From positions 186,001 to 250,000 of the forward strand of contig NZ_JABRWP010000001.1 of NCBI RefSeq assembly GCF_013249045.1: 64,000 nucleotides of DNA, given 5' to 3'. Below, piece after piece: positions 34,194-44,486 of this stretch. Within the stretch, counting starts at the first letter, position 1; each line of letters begins with the position of its first letter. The notes beneath the pieces were generated by a model. That model was not told the origin of the DNA, did not search any database, and saw only the letters and a list, made by a program, of their open reading frames with translations. The translations under genes were made by a program, and so were the position numbers. This stretch comes from Winogradskyella eckloniae (GTDB taxonomy: Bacteria; Bacteroidota; Bacteroidia; Flavobacteriales; Flavobacteriaceae).

Positions 34194-35624
34194 CTACCAA
34201 ACATAGGTTCCTACTGCACCACTTTTTAACGAAGTTGAAATAGATTCGCCTGGTGTTTTTATATTAAATGATTTATCAATTTGAGTGTTATTTACTACAA
34301 TGACTACGATATCGCCATCAGGTGTTTTAAAGGCGACGTTTGGCAAGTCCGTTGAATAATTAGATGCTATTCTATGCGAACCTGGTCTTACAAATTTTGA
34401 AGCGTGGGCAATGGTATAAAAGGCTACATTTTTTTGTACGTTATTACCATTTATGGTTAATGCACCTAAACATTCTGTACATCCTCCTTGAGTATGAGGC
34501 TCTAAATTTGAGTTGGAAGCTAAGTTCCATTCTAAAACTGTTTTACACCAATTTCTTGTCGCACCAACAATCAATTCTCTAGTGTGCCAGAGTAAATTTT
34601 CATCAAAATTACTGTTAACACCGACCCATTGTTCTGTAAAATACAGGTTCTTATTTGGATGTGAATTGTGTAAATTACTTAGATTATTAATGCTGCCATT
34701 ATATAAATGAAATGCTGACCCATCAATATAAGGGTTGGCTTCGGCATCATCTAAGATACTGGTGGCATACCAAGTATTATCTGCATTATGATCCCATATT
34801 ATGATTTTAGTGGTAATGCCATTTGTTTCGAAAGCAGGACCTAAAAAATCTTTAATAAATAATGCTTGATCCGCAGGTTCCATATACATACTTGGATTAT
34901 TCCCATCATGATATGGTTCGTTTTGAATTGTAATTGCATCTATTGTAATACCTTCTGCTTCGTATGCTTGTATGAACTTTACAAAATAATTGGCATAGGT
35001 TGAAAAGTATTCTGGTTTAAGACTACCACCAATAGAATTGTTATTTGTTTTCATCCAGGAAGGTGCAGACCAAGGTGAACCCATTATTTTTATATTAGGG
35101 TTTATTTCAAGAATTTCACTTAAAATAGGGATGAGATGTTCTTGATCTTTAGAAATAGAGAACTGTTCTAAATCCTCGTCCGTTTCTCCAATTGGCAGAT
35201 CGTTATAGGTAAATGGTGCTGCATCTAGGTCAGAAGCACCAATGCTTATACGTAGGTAACTAACGCCAATATTATTTGCGTTGAAGAGTTCCTCTAATAT
35301 TGCTGTTCTATCTACAGCAGACATGTTATTTAAATGCAAAGCGCTGCCACCCGTTAAAGAAAATCCAAATCCATCCATTTCTTGATACATAACCTCTGGA
35401 TTAACCGTAATGGAGAAATTTATATTTTCTGTAAACAATGGTGCACGGTTTGGTTGTAATTGGAATAACGCTGATTTATCTGCTTCAGTTAAATATAAAC
35501 TAACATTACTAAATGTAATATTTGATCCTGGATTATTAGGGTCAGTATCGTTAGAGAGCGTTCCGTTTGAAGAACAATTTATCAACAACGTAATAGATAC
35601 TAAGAATGAAAAATATTTATACAT
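34194..35624 (-). CDS. Second GH30 beta-glycosidase lipoprotein
   Basis: 476 residues from the ATG at 35624, chosen because it starts the lipoprotein signal (ending L-L-I-N-C-S-S); an ATG 24 bases upstream is possible. Same fold and motifs as its neighbour: T-I-Q-N-E-P for the acid/base and Y-F-T-E-Q for the nucleophile. Sequence differs much from the adjacent GH30 (W-S-A-P-S-W-M versus W-S-P-P-A-F-M), so the two probably differ in substrate, not a recent duplication. Confidence 0.88.
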   Translation of the reverse strand: MYKYFSFLVSITLLINCSSNGTLSNDTDPNNPGSNITFSNVSLYLTEADKSALFQLQPNRAPLFTENINFSITVNPEVMYQEMDGFGFSLTGGSALHLNNMSAVDRTAILEELFNANNIGVSYLRISIGASDLDAAPFTYNDLPIGETDEDLEQFSISKDQEHLIPILSEILEINPNIKIMGSPWSAPSWMKTNNNSIGGSLKPEYFSTYANYFVKFIQAYEAEGITIDAITIQNEPYHDGNNPSMYMEPADQALFIKDFLGPAFETNGITTKIIIWDHNADNTWYATSILDDAEANPYIDGSAFHLYNGSINNLSNLHNSHPNKNLYFTEQWVGVNSNFDENLLWHTRELIVGATRNWCKTVLEWNLASNSNLEPHTQGGCTECLGALTINGNNVQKNVAFYTIAHASKFVRPGSHRIASNYSTDLPNVAFKTPDGDIVVIVVNNTQIDKSFNIKTPGESISTSLKSGAVGTYVW

Positions 35625-35727
35625 ATAAAATTGCTTATTTTGATTCAATACGCACTGTTTTAAAGCCTAACATAGTATTAACGCATTAGCGTGTTAAAGA
35701 AAAAATGATGATGATCGGTTGTAGATT

Positions 35728-35763
35728 ATTATAGCCCATATCCATTAGAACATGGGCTATAAT
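35728..35763 (-). repeat. Perfect hairpin between SGBP and enzyme genes
   Basis: ATTATAGCCCAT (35728-35739) and ATGGGCTATAAT (35752-35763), 12 bp without mismatch, 12-base loop. No T-run on the minus strand, so a processing or 3' stabilising structure fits better than a strong terminator. Confidence 0.7.
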
Positions 35764-35794
35764 TAAATAAACTAACAATAAATAATTACTGTAA

Positions 35795-36673
35795 TTAAAG
35801 TGATGCTCGCATTTCTACATTATCTACAGATATACCGTCTAAGAGATTTTCACCACCACATTTAATTACTAAATAAATTGTTCCTGTGGCTTCTGCAATA
35901 AATTTTCCAGGCTCGCCTGGGTAAACAGTATCTCCACAACCAACTTCAGATAATAAACCGCTAAAAGGCGAATCTCCACAACCAGACCAGTAATTAATTG
36001 CTGCTAATATGCCACCAGCAGAATAATCGTTACCATCAACAGGTGGTGTAGATGAAGCATAAACTTCAAACCATGTATTTACAATTCCCGAAGTAGAGCT
36101 TGCTAACATATCAATATTATAACTTTGGCCTGCTACAACTTCAATGGCTTGGTAGATGGCTTTTTGGTTCCAACCACCACCTTGTACTGTTGCCTTTCCA
36201 TCTGCAAATGTCCATTCCGTACCAGAATCACTGATGTTAAGAACAGTCCACTCTGCGATATCATCTGCTGTATCAAATTTTCCTCCTCTTACAATGTTTC
36301 CAAATAATGGATCTGATGTTTCTACTGTTAATGTTTGAGTTGCTATAGCAGATGCACCTCCTTTACCTGTGACTTTGTGTTGAATGGTGTATGTCCCAGC
36401 ATCTGGATAAAAAACGTTTTCACTATTTCCACCTGCATAAAAACCAGCTCCATTACCGATGTCCCAACTTGACGAAATGTAGCTTTCATTTGCTTCTAAC
36501 ACATACCTGTTATTTTCTCCTGAAATTGCGGTTACAGAAAATCCTGCATCCATATCAGTTGCTGTGAGCCCATTACCGTTTCCTAGCTCATCTGGTTGGC
36601 AAGAAAAAGTGGCCGTTACTAAGACTACAGAAAGCAGTTTAATAACCCATTTTAATTTTATATTTAATTTCAT
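35795..36673 (-). CDS. Surface glycan-binding lipoprotein (PKD plus carbohydrate-binding domain)
   Basis: 292 residues. Lipoprotein signal with Cys25, a PKD-like domain (about 45-117, with Y-P-D-A-G-T-Y-T-I) and a C-terminal jelly-roll domain (about 130-292) with W-T-V-L-N-I and G-C-G-D. The C-terminal domain is related to the one in the frameshifted gene at 41442-42267. Position after susD is that of SusE/F-like binding proteins. Confidence 0.85.
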   Translation of the reverse strand: MKLNIKLKWVIKLLSVVLVTATFSCQPDELGNGNGLTATDMDAGFSVTAISGENNRYVLEANESYISSSWDIGNGAGFYAGGNSENVFYPDAGTYTIQHKVTGKGGASAIATQTLTVETSDPLFGNIVRGGKFDTADDIAEWTVLNISDSGTEWTFADGKATVQGGGWNQKAIYQAIEVVAGQSYNIDMLASSTSGIVNTWFEVYASSTPPVDGNDYSAGGILAAINYWSGCGDSPFSGLLSEVGCGDTVYPGEPGKFIAEATGTIYLVIKCGGENLLDGISVDNVEMRASL

Positions 36674-36691
36674 AATAATTTTTTTAAAATA

Positions 36692-38206
36692 TTAATAATT
36701 AGGATTCTGTTCTAACAAAGTATTTTCTAACTCAGCTAGTGGAATTGGTAAAATTTCATTTTTACCAGGTGTAAATCCTTTAAATGCCAAAGCTGTGGCT
36801 GCATTACCTGTTCTTACCAAATCATACCATCTGTGACCTTCGCCTGCTAGTTCTAAGCGTCGTTCTTGCATGATAGCATCCATAGTAACAGGAACAGAAG
36901 GCAAGCCTACTCTTGCTCTAACCGCATCGAGTAATGCTTGGGCACGCGCTCCAGAACCGCCTAATGCTTCTGCTTCTAATAAATAGGTGTCTGCTAAACG
37001 CATCATGTAGGTGTGTTGTTTATAATTTAATTCTACAACACCACCTCCTGTTGATCTATCGGAAGCAAAAGGCAAAAACTTTTTTAGAAAATACCCTGTA
37101 TTTTGAAAACTTGGCTCATATTCTATTTGCCCTGCATCAGCAAGAGCTTGAATGTCTATTATAGTTTCATCAAACCTTGGATCACCATTTAAGACATCAT
37201 ATAAACCTTGTGTAATGACATTAAAACCCCAACCTCCTGCAAAATCTGTTGCAGCAGAGCCAGATGAATTAACAAAACCTCTTGGCCCTATCATTTGAGC
37301 TAAACTATTGCCTTCATCTGCACTAGAACCCCAAAACCACCAATCTGCATTACTTTGATCTGTATGTGCAATTTCAATGATAGATTCCGTGTTATAGATG
37401 TTGCTTATTTCCCATAATTCAGAAAAATTATCGAGAAGTCTATATCCAAAAGCACTAGTGGTTCCAGGTGTGCCATTGATTTCTGCTAATTCTGCAGCTG
37501 CTAATGTATTTTTACCTTGATATAAATAAACTTTACCCAAAAGCGCTTTGGCTGCACCTTGAGTAAGACGTCCACCTTCATTTTCAATATCTAATGTTAC
37601 CGGTAAATCAGAAATAGCATCTAATAGATCATTTTCTATTTGAGTATACACATCAACAGGATCTGCCTGAGTAACATTATATATTTCACTAGTAGCTAAT
37701 GGAGACGTGATTAGTGGAATGTTTTTGAAAAGGCGTACCAATTCAAAATAATATATTGCTCGTAACGCTTTTGATTCTGCTTCAAACCTTGCTTTTGTTG
37801 CATTTGGCATATCTACATCGGGAAGTTTTAAGAGCAGTGTGTTTGCTCTAAATATACCTTGATAAAAATCATTCCAATAACTTGTAGCGATGTTAGACTC
37901 GCTTATAGTGTAATTTGAAAATGCTTGCAGTTGAGTACCATCTGAAGAACTTCCGCCTCCTGTAAAATGATCATCGGAACCAGAATTTAACAAGGCAATC
38001 ATATTTTCAAAACCTCTAGATTGTTTTCCTAAAACATCGTAAATGGCGATTAATCCAGAATAGGCTTCGGCTTCATTTCTATAATAGTTATCTTCTAGTG
38101 CAGTCCCTAATGGCTGAACTTCTAAATACTCTTCGCTACAAGATGTCACAAATATTAATATTGGTAACCCAATCCATATATGTATTATTTTTCTTAGTTT
38201 TTTCAT
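36692..38206 (-). CDS. SusD/RagB family glycan-binding lipoprotein
   Basis: 504 residues. Lipoprotein signal (V-T-S-C-S-E-E-Y-L). Typical SusD parts: A-L-R-A-I-Y-Y-F-E-L-V-R-L-F, A-K-A-L-L-G-K-V-Y-L-Y-Q-G, and the end with E-R-R-L-E-L-A-G-E-G-H-R-W-Y-D-L-V-R-T. It forms the lid of the SusC channel and lies 12 bases after it. Confidence 0.94.
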   Translation of the reverse strand: MKKLRKIIHIWIGLPILIFVTSCSEEYLEVQPLGTALEDNYYRNEAEAYSGLIAIYDVLGKQSRGFENMIALLNSGSDDHFTGGGSSSDGTQLQAFSNYTISESNIATSYWNDFYQGIFRANTLLLKLPDVDMPNATKARFEAESKALRAIYYFELVRLFKNIPLITSPLATSEIYNVTQADPVDVYTQIENDLLDAISDLPVTLDIENEGGRLTQGAAKALLGKVYLYQGKNTLAAAELAEINGTPGTTSAFGYRLLDNFSELWEISNIYNTESIIEIAHTDQSNADWWFWGSSADEGNSLAQMIGPRGFVNSSGSAATDFAGGWGFNVITQGLYDVLNGDPRFDETIIDIQALADAGQIEYEPSFQNTGYFLKKFLPFASDRSTGGGVVELNYKQHTYMMRLADTYLLEAEALGGSGARAQALLDAVRARVGLPSVPVTMDAIMQERRLELAGEGHRWYDLVRTGNAATALAFKGFTPGKNEILPIPLAELENTLLEQNPNY

Positions 38207-38218
38207 TTTTAACTTTTT

Positions 38219-41200
38219 TTAAAATTGTAAATTAATTCCAAGTTGATTTGTTTGGGCTTGTGGGTAATAGCCACGATCAATACCAAATATCCCTCCACCA
38301 ATCTCAGGATCGTATCCACTATATTTTGTAAATGTGAAAAGATTTTCAGTAGTAAAATAGATTCTTATTCTGTCAATTCCGTATTTATTTAATACATCAG
38401 AAGGCAGTGTATAACCAATTTGAATAGTTTTAAACCTTAAATAATCACCATCTTCAAGATAAAAATCTGAAGGGTTAGAAAAGTTATTATTGCTATCATT
38501 CGTTGTTAAACGCGGATAATCGTTAGACGTACCTTCTCCAACCCACCGTCCTAAAGCAGATGTTTGATAATTGGCGTTAGATATATCTAATCGTCTTAGG
38601 CCTTGAAAAATTTTATTTCCTGTTGCTCCTTGAGCAAATACTAAAAGGTCAAAGTTTTTATAGTCTAAGTTTAAGGTAAAACCAAAAGTAAATTTTGGTA
38701 TTGAACTACCAAGAAAATCTCTGTCATCAGAATCAATATCGCCATCATCATCTAAATCCTTCCATTTAAAATCACCAGGTTGTGCATTAGGTTGAATTAC
38801 AGTTCCGTTAGAACTCACATAATTATCAATCTCTGCTTGATTTTGAAAGATACCATTGGTTCTAAATCCATAAAAGGAATTTACAGGTTGCCCAACTTGC
38901 GTTCTTGTAATTGGAAACGTACTAGATTGTATGGTGGCACCACCAGATAAAAAATCAACGCCATTCCCTAAAAATGTGACTTCATTTTCTAAATATGAAA
39001 TGTTACCATTTAAAGACAGGTTCACCTCATTAATTTGTTTGTTATAGCCAATTTCTAAATCGATACCTGTGTTTTTCATATCGGCAACATTTCCTGTTGG
39101 ACTTCCAATAGCACCAACGTAACCAGGTAGTGTAACGGCTTGTAAAATACCGGTTGTTTCTTTTTTATACCAGTCAAAAGCCACTGAAATGTTATTAAAT
39201 AATTTGGCATCAAAACCAATATTAAGCTGACTTGTTTCTTCCCATTTTAAATCTGGATTAGAAGGTGCATTGGGACTATTACCAATGGTTACAGAGCCAG
39301 ATGTACCAACGGTATAATTTCTTCCGTCTCCAATTGTAGATAAAAATTGAAAATCTCCTATGTTATCATTTCCTGTGACACCATATCCACCTCGAATTTT
39401 TAGTTGGCTTATAACGTCGTTATCTTTCCAAAACTCTTCTTTAGATGGCACCCAACCAGCCGAGAACGACGGAAAATAGCCATATTTGTTATTGGCTCCA
39501 AAACGAGAGGAACCATCACGTCTAAGTATAGCTGTAAGTAAATATTTTTCGTCATAATTATAAGTTAGTCGAGAAAACAACGATGTAACGATATGCTCAT
39601 TACCCGTATATGCAGAAGCCGTGATTTGGTCTGTTGGCACGCTATAATTAAATGATGCATCTTGATAGTTATCTACTGGAATATCAAAATAAGTGACTGT
39701 TTCTCCAGAACTTATATTGTCTACATAGACACCTTGTCCTAACAGAATATCAAAAGTATGTTTTTTAATGGTTTTGTTATAAGATACTGTGTTCTCAAGG
39801 TTCCAACCAAATCCTTTATTTGTTCCTCTAGACACATTGTTTTGAGTTACAATAGAGGCTGCATTTAAATAAGATACTGGTGTAAAGCTATCATAACCCC
39901 AATATGCTAATTTCCCACCAACGGTACTTCTAAATTTAAGACCTTCTATAGCTTCAAATTGTAAATAAGCATTACCTACAAAATTGTCTGCCCAACCAAA
40001 ATTACCTAATTGTGTTTGTTGATATGCCAATGGATTTGACATTTCTTGAGCTACAAGATTAGATATACCATAAGGATTTCCATTGGCATCTCTCCATACC
40101 CCATTGTTTGTATAAGGAGATTGATTAGTTAGTACAGGATCTGTCTCTACAAGCGGTGTAATTGGGTCTAAATTAATTGCCGAAGATAAAGGGCCACCAA
40201 ATTCACTATTAGTATTTCCGATACCTATAGTTTTTTCGTTAGAATACCCAACGGATTGTCCGAAAGTAAGTTTATCTGTTATTTTATGCGTAGAGTTTAA
40301 ACGAATATTTTTTCTATTATAGTTAGAAATATCGCTAAGTACAATGCCTTCTTGGTCAGTAATACCAAAAGAAGCATAGAATTTTGACACTTCATTTCCA
40401 CCACTTAAGCTTAACTCATGCGTAGTTCTTTGTGCGCTATTATTAAAAATGACCGATTGCCAATCTGTTCCTTCACCAAGAGCTTCAGGATTAGAAAATA
40501 AAATACTTCCTCCGCCATTCACGGATTTTTCATTTAATAGTGTAGCGTATTGCGTTGCGTTTAGTAAGTCTAACTTCCTTGTAGGAGAAGAAAATCCTGC
40601 GTATCCGTTGTAGTTAATACTTAACTTGCCAGACTTTCCTTTTTTTGTAGTTATAAGAATAACACCTGCTGCTGATCTCGCACCATAAATAGCTTGAGAT
40701 GCGGCATCTTTTAAAACTTCTACCGACGCAATGTCTGATTGGTTTAAAAATCCAATACCTCCAGCGTCTACGACTACACCATCAACAACCCATAAAGGTT
40801 CGTTATTACCTAGAGTAGTAATACCACGAACTCTAACTGTAGATGATGAACCTGGTTGTCCTGAATTGGCAGCAATGGTTACACCAGACACTCTTCCTTG
40901 TAAGGTTTGTTCTACTCTCGTAATTGGTACATCTTCGAGATCACTTTGCTTAACGCCAGAAATTGCACCTGTTACCACACTCTTTTTCTGAGTACCGTAA
41001 CCAATAACAACGACTTCATCTAGTTTTGCTAAGTCTTCTACTAATTGTATGGTTAAGTTAGTGTTATTTGTAACTACAATATCTTGTGTGACATAACCAA
41101 CATAGCTAAATGATAATATAGAACCTACTTCTGTTGTTATGGTAAAAACACCATCAAAATCTGTTGTTGTACCTAAACTAGTTCCTTTTTTAATAATATT

Positions 41201-41332
41201 TACACCAGGAATAGGGAGTCCTGTTTCGTCATTAACAACTCCATTTATTGTAATTTCTTGGGCAAATGAAAACCAGCTAGAAATCATAAATAAAATCGTG
41301 AATGATTTTAAGATCAAATTGTTTTTTTTCAT
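38219..41332 (-). CDS. SusC/RagA TonB-dependent transporter
   Basis: 1037 residues. Signal peptide (ending F-S-F-A-Q), a CarboxypepD_reg-like domain (I-N-G-V-V-N-D-E-T-G-L-P-I-P-G-V-N), then plug with V-V-I-G-Y-G-T-Q-K-K and V-R-G-I-T-T-L-G, and a 22-strand barrel ending in L-G-I-N-L-Q-F. Imports beta-glucan oligosaccharides with its SusD partner. Confidence 0.95.
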   Translation of the reverse strand: MKKNNLILKSFTILFMISSWFSFAQEITINGVVNDETGLPIPGVNIIKKGTSLGTTTDFDGVFTITTEVGSILSFSYVGYVTQDIVVTNNTNLTIQLVEDLAKLDEVVVIGYGTQKKSVVTGAISGVKQSDLEDVPITRVEQTLQGRVSGVTIAANSGQPGSSSTVRVRGITTLGNNEPLWVVDGVVVDAGGIGFLNQSDIASVEVLKDAASQAIYGARSAAGVILITTKKGKSGKLSINYNGYAGFSSPTRKLDLLNATQYATLLNEKSVNGGGSILFSNPEALGEGTDWQSVIFNNSAQRTTHELSLSGGNEVSKFYASFGITDQEGIVLSDISNYNRKNIRLNSTHKITDKLTFGQSVGYSNEKTIGIGNTNSEFGGPLSSAINLDPITPLVETDPVLTNQSPYTNNGVWRDANGNPYGISNLVAQEMSNPLAYQQTQLGNFGWADNFVGNAYLQFEAIEGLKFRSTVGGKLAYWGYDSFTPVSYLNAASIVTQNNVSRGTNKGFGWNLENTVSYNKTIKKHTFDILLGQGVYVDNISSGETVTYFDIPVDNYQDASFNYSVPTDQITASAYTGNEHIVTSLFSRLTYNYDEKYLLTAILRRDGSSRFGANNKYGYFPSFSAGWVPSKEEFWKDNDVISQLKIRGGYGVTGNDNIGDFQFLSTIGDGRNYTVGTSGSVTIGNSPNAPSNPDLKWEETSQLNIGFDAKLFNNISVAFDWYKKETTGILQAVTLPGYVGAIGSPTGNVADMKNTGIDLEIGYNKQINEVNLSLNGNISYLENEVTFLGNGVDFLSGGATIQSSTFPITRTQVGQPVNSFYGFRTNGIFQNQAEIDNYVSSNGTVIQPNAQPGDFKWKDLDDDGDIDSDDRDFLGSSIPKFTFGFTLNLDYKNFDLLVFAQGATGNKIFQGLRRLDISNANYQTSALGRWVGEGTSNDYPRLTTNDSNNNFSNPSDFYLEDGDYLRFKTIQIGYTLPSDVLNKYGIDRIRIYFTTENLFTFTKYSGYDPEIGGGIFGIDRGYYPQAQTNQLGINLQF

Positions 41333-41382
41333 ATTAGTTTATATTTAATTTTTAGTTTTCATATTTCTGTTCAATAGAGACG

Positions 41383-41422
41383 CACTTTATCTTGTTTATA
41401 TCTTGAAAAACAGGATAAGGTG
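41383..41422 (-). promoter_or_regulatory. Long hairpin in the leader region of susC
   Basis: CACTTTATCTTGTTT (41383-41397) pairs fully, with two G-T pairs, with AAACAGGATAAGGTG (41408-41422). It lies about 50 bases upstream of the susC ATG and 20 bases beyond the stop of the frameshifted gene. Could end transcription of the upstream gene or act in the susC leader. Confidence 0.6.
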
Positions 41423-41441
41423 TTTTAAGAAATACTAATAT

Positions 41442-42267
41442 TTACCGTTTTATTAATTTTCTACTTACTGTTCCATATGCTGTTGAAATTTTAGTGATGT
41501 ACATGCCTGGAACTAAATTTGTAGCATCAATATTTACCGTTCTTGCATCAGGATTTAGCTGCATTACTTTGGTACCAAGAAGGTTAAACACTTCTATAGA
41601 TTGAATAGCATCAGTTTTTGTTGATACTAACCATGAATCTACGGATGGGTTTGGGTATATGGCTAAATCTTCAATTTCAAATTCATTATTGCTTAATGTT
41701 GTATTTGTTAATGAAAAATTGTCTACAACAACGTCTGTTGTGCCATAGGTTTCTTCCAGTTCTAAAGATTAGATAGTAAGTACCAGAAGTGGTAATTTCA
41801 ATTTGATTAGGTGGCGTGCCAGGATCACATCCTGCGGCAGAAGCGAGACCATCGTATGTTAGTGTACTGCCACAATCCCAAAAATGAAAAGCTCTCATTA
41901 ATGTAGTAGCGCCATCATCTCCATTATAATCATCGTTTTGAATTGGTTCGGTTTGTCCTATCCAAACTTCACCCCAAGCATTATTAATATTTGTGAATGC
42001 CATATCCATATCGAATTGGTATATGTTGCCGGCTTCTAAGTCTACCGTTGTGTAAATTCCCATATGCTTCCATTCTACATTTGACGTTTCGCTAAAGGTG
42101 ACATTACCTCCTGCTATGGTTACTGACCCAAACATATTTGAAGCGTCATTATGATTAACAACTGTCCAACCAGTCGCATCATCAAAGGTTCCATTTGTGA
42201 TTAGGTTTTGAGCGAAAACATATGAGGTCGCAAATACACTAATAATTAATAAAGTAATTTTTTTCAT
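41442..42267 (-). pseudogene. Frameshifted secreted carbohydrate-binding protein with T9SS C-terminal domain
   Basis: The first frame gives a signal peptide (ending Y-V-F-A-Q) and a jelly-roll domain (N-L-I-T-N-G-T-F-D-D) up to T-Y-Y-L-I-F-R near 41761, then runs into nonsense ending at 41686. From 41759 another frame reads L-E-E-T-Y-G-T-T-D-V-V-V-D-N-F-S-L and goes on to a type IX secretion sorting domain (L-A-I-Y-P-N-P-S to S-R-K-L-I-K-R, stop at 41442). One base too many or two too few near 41760 explains it. Either a real inactivation or a sequencing error. Confidence 0.82.
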
Positions 42268-42365
42268 GTCTTAGTTTAATTTTAGTTGTTTTCAATTTTT
42301 TTAGAGAGTCTAAATTTTTTGAATTATTTAACAAATTAAACGAAGGCCTTAGTGAAGTACAACGG

Positions 42366-42464
42366 AAAGTAGTGTTTAAGTAGAATATTATTTGATAATA
42401 TTTTATTAAACAGCAGTAAATTAGTATTTTATGATTTTTTAAGTGATGTTAAAAAGTAGTGTTT
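42366..42464 (-). promoter_or_regulatory. Direct repeat upstream of the second locus
   Basis: AAAGTAGTGTTT occurs at 42366-42377 and again at 42453-42464, 87 bases apart, in the region between the regulator stop and the first gene of the second locus. Candidate activator sites. Confidence 0.4.
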
Positions 42465-42554
42465 TTATAACGTATTGGTAGATGAAAATATCAATTTAGA
42501 CTACTATAATGTTAATATATAATATAAATTGGCCATAAAAATGACGTGTTTTGG

Positions 42555-44219
42555 CTAAGTAATAGTCTTTACTTTGTCTTCAAATTCCTCTCTATTGATA
42601 GCTATATTTCTAATTTTTACGCGATAATTATATATCGTATTTACTGAATACCTTAATATTTTTGAAATTTGAGAACTGTTTGATATGCCTAATCTAATTA
42701 ATGCAAAAATTCGTAATTCTACAGTTAAGGTATTATCTTCTTTGACAATAATTTGCTCCCCTTTTTTTAAGAGCAGATTAAAGTTTTCAATAAAATTTGG
42801 ATAGATATGTAAAAAGGATTTATCAAAATTTTCGTAGAATAGCTTTAATTCTTCATCTACGATATTTTTTGATTTAATAAGTTCAAGTAAATCATTTGTT
42901 TTATTGGTAACAATATATTTTCGAACGGTTTTTCTGTAAACATCGAGTTTATCGATATAATCTGAGTATAAGTTTAAAAAGGTGCCTATATATTGTTCTT
43001 TTATGGTGTCTACAGCAGAGAGTTCTTCATATAATCTTTTTAGATCCTTGTTTGTGAAGCTTAACTTTTCATTTAATTCATTGAGCTGTAAATTTGCCGT
43101 TTTTAAATGTTCTCTTCCTATTTTAATTTTTTTGTATTGCTTAATTATGAAAAATAAGGCAACCAATAATATAGCAGAAAGAAAGCTAATGAACATTAGT
43201 TGTTTTTTAAGTGTATTGTTTTGTTTATTCGTTTCAATTTCATAAGATTTTGATATGGCTGGTAATACATTGGAGATATCTAAGAATCGTAATTTTGAGT
43301 TGTAGAATTTGGCGTCTTCAAAAGAAAAACTAATAAATTTATGTGCTCTATCTACATCACCTTCTTCAAAAAATATGACGGCCAAATTAGACATTGAAGC
43401 ATTATCTTTTACGGAAGATTGTATATCTGATAGTGCTGATAGGATTAAAAACTTTTTTTGGTTTAAGCGATTTCCATCTATTTCATGACTCATATAAGAC
43501 CGATTAAACGCTACCATAGCATACTCGCGCGTTCCTACCTCTACAAGAGCTAATCTTTTAGCATTAATTTCTAGTGCTTTTTTTGTATTAGATAAATCTC
43601 TGTAATTTTGTTCGGCAATTTCTAAATAGAGTTTTGAGTTTTCGCCAAGTTTTGATATTTGTATATCTAAGGAATCTTTATACGTATAATATAATTGTTC
43701 GTATTTTTCACGTATACTATTTACTCTTGAAATTGATCTGAGTTCTGAATAACATCTTTTATATATTATAAAATAGTCTGTTATTAAATCTACTGATAAT
43801 TTTGATGTATCTAATTCTTCAAGTAAGTTTATTGACTCATCATATCTTCCTGATGTAGCTAATAGTTTTGCTAATCGTAAAGTTGATTCTTGGATAAATA
43901 AATTATTATCTAATTGTTGCGCTAATTTGAGATTCTTTTCAATGTAATCTAAAGTAGAATCAAAACTATAATATTCATATTCACTAATTAATCTATTTAT
44001 TAAATAGTATTGATTTTCTAGGGTAGCTTCTGGGTCTTGAAGTAATTTTTTTAAATTATTAATTCTTAATTCCTTAGAGTTGTCGTACTCATTTCTTTTA
44101 GACATTGTCGTTTCTAAGGCCACAAGCAACGAATCAATATTTTGAGAATTAGAAACTAAGTGTGTGAGCCCAAATATGAGGGTAAGTATATAAATAGATA
44201 CTTTTTTATTTGAAGTCAT
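42555..44219 (-). CDS. DUF6377-type membrane regulator with TPR sensor and HTH
   Basis: 554 residues. A signal peptide, then TPR-like helices (about 30-325) in the periplasm, one membrane helix (about 336-360, F-I-S-F-L-S-A-I-L-L-V-A-L-F-F-I-I), a coiled coil, and a C-terminal LuxR-like HTH (E-L-R-I-F-A-L-I-R-L-G-I, then Y-S-V-N-T-I-Y-N-Y-R-V-K). Such regulators are found beside SusC/D loci and likely sense oligosaccharides. It stands between the two loci and could control either. Confidence 0.87.
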   Translation of the reverse strand: MTSNKKVSIYILTLIFGLTHLVSNSQNIDSLLVALETTMSKRNEYDNSKELRINNLKKLLQDPEATLENQYYLINRLISEYEYYSFDSTLDYIEKNLKLAQQLDNNLFIQESTLRLAKLLATSGRYDESINLLEELDTSKLSVDLITDYFIIYKRCYSELRSISRVNSIREKYEQLYYTYKDSLDIQISKLGENSKLYLEIAEQNYRDLSNTKKALEINAKRLALVEVGTREYAMVAFNRSYMSHEIDGNRLNQKKFLILSALSDIQSSVKDNASMSNLAVIFFEEGDVDRAHKFISFSFEDAKFYNSKLRFLDISNVLPAISKSYEIETNKQNNTLKKQLMFISFLSAILLVALFFIIKQYKKIKIGREHLKTANLQLNELNEKLSFTNKDLKRLYEELSAVDTIKEQYIGTFLNLYSDYIDKLDVYRKTVRKYIVTNKTNDLLELIKSKNIVDEELKLFYENFDKSFLHIYPNFIENFNLLLKKGEQIIVKEDNTLTVELRIFALIRLGISNSSQISKILRYSVNTIYNYRVKIRNIAINREEFEDKVKTIT

Positions 44220-44486
44220 TTTAGGACAATAATTTACTGTACAACTTAAACAAATATCTTAAAAACTTTAGTTATTAATCGAATTTTATAAATAAAAGCA
44301 ATGAATATGTCTTAATTTTTTATTTATTATTCAATATAAAGTGCTGTAGGTAAGTATGATGTCGCGTTGATGATAATTAATCCCTAACGTTCAATAATTT
44401 TATGTAGACTTTAATATAAGGTGAACAATAGTTACCTAAAATTGTATGAAAAACAGATAGCATAGCTTTTTTATAGTAACATATAA

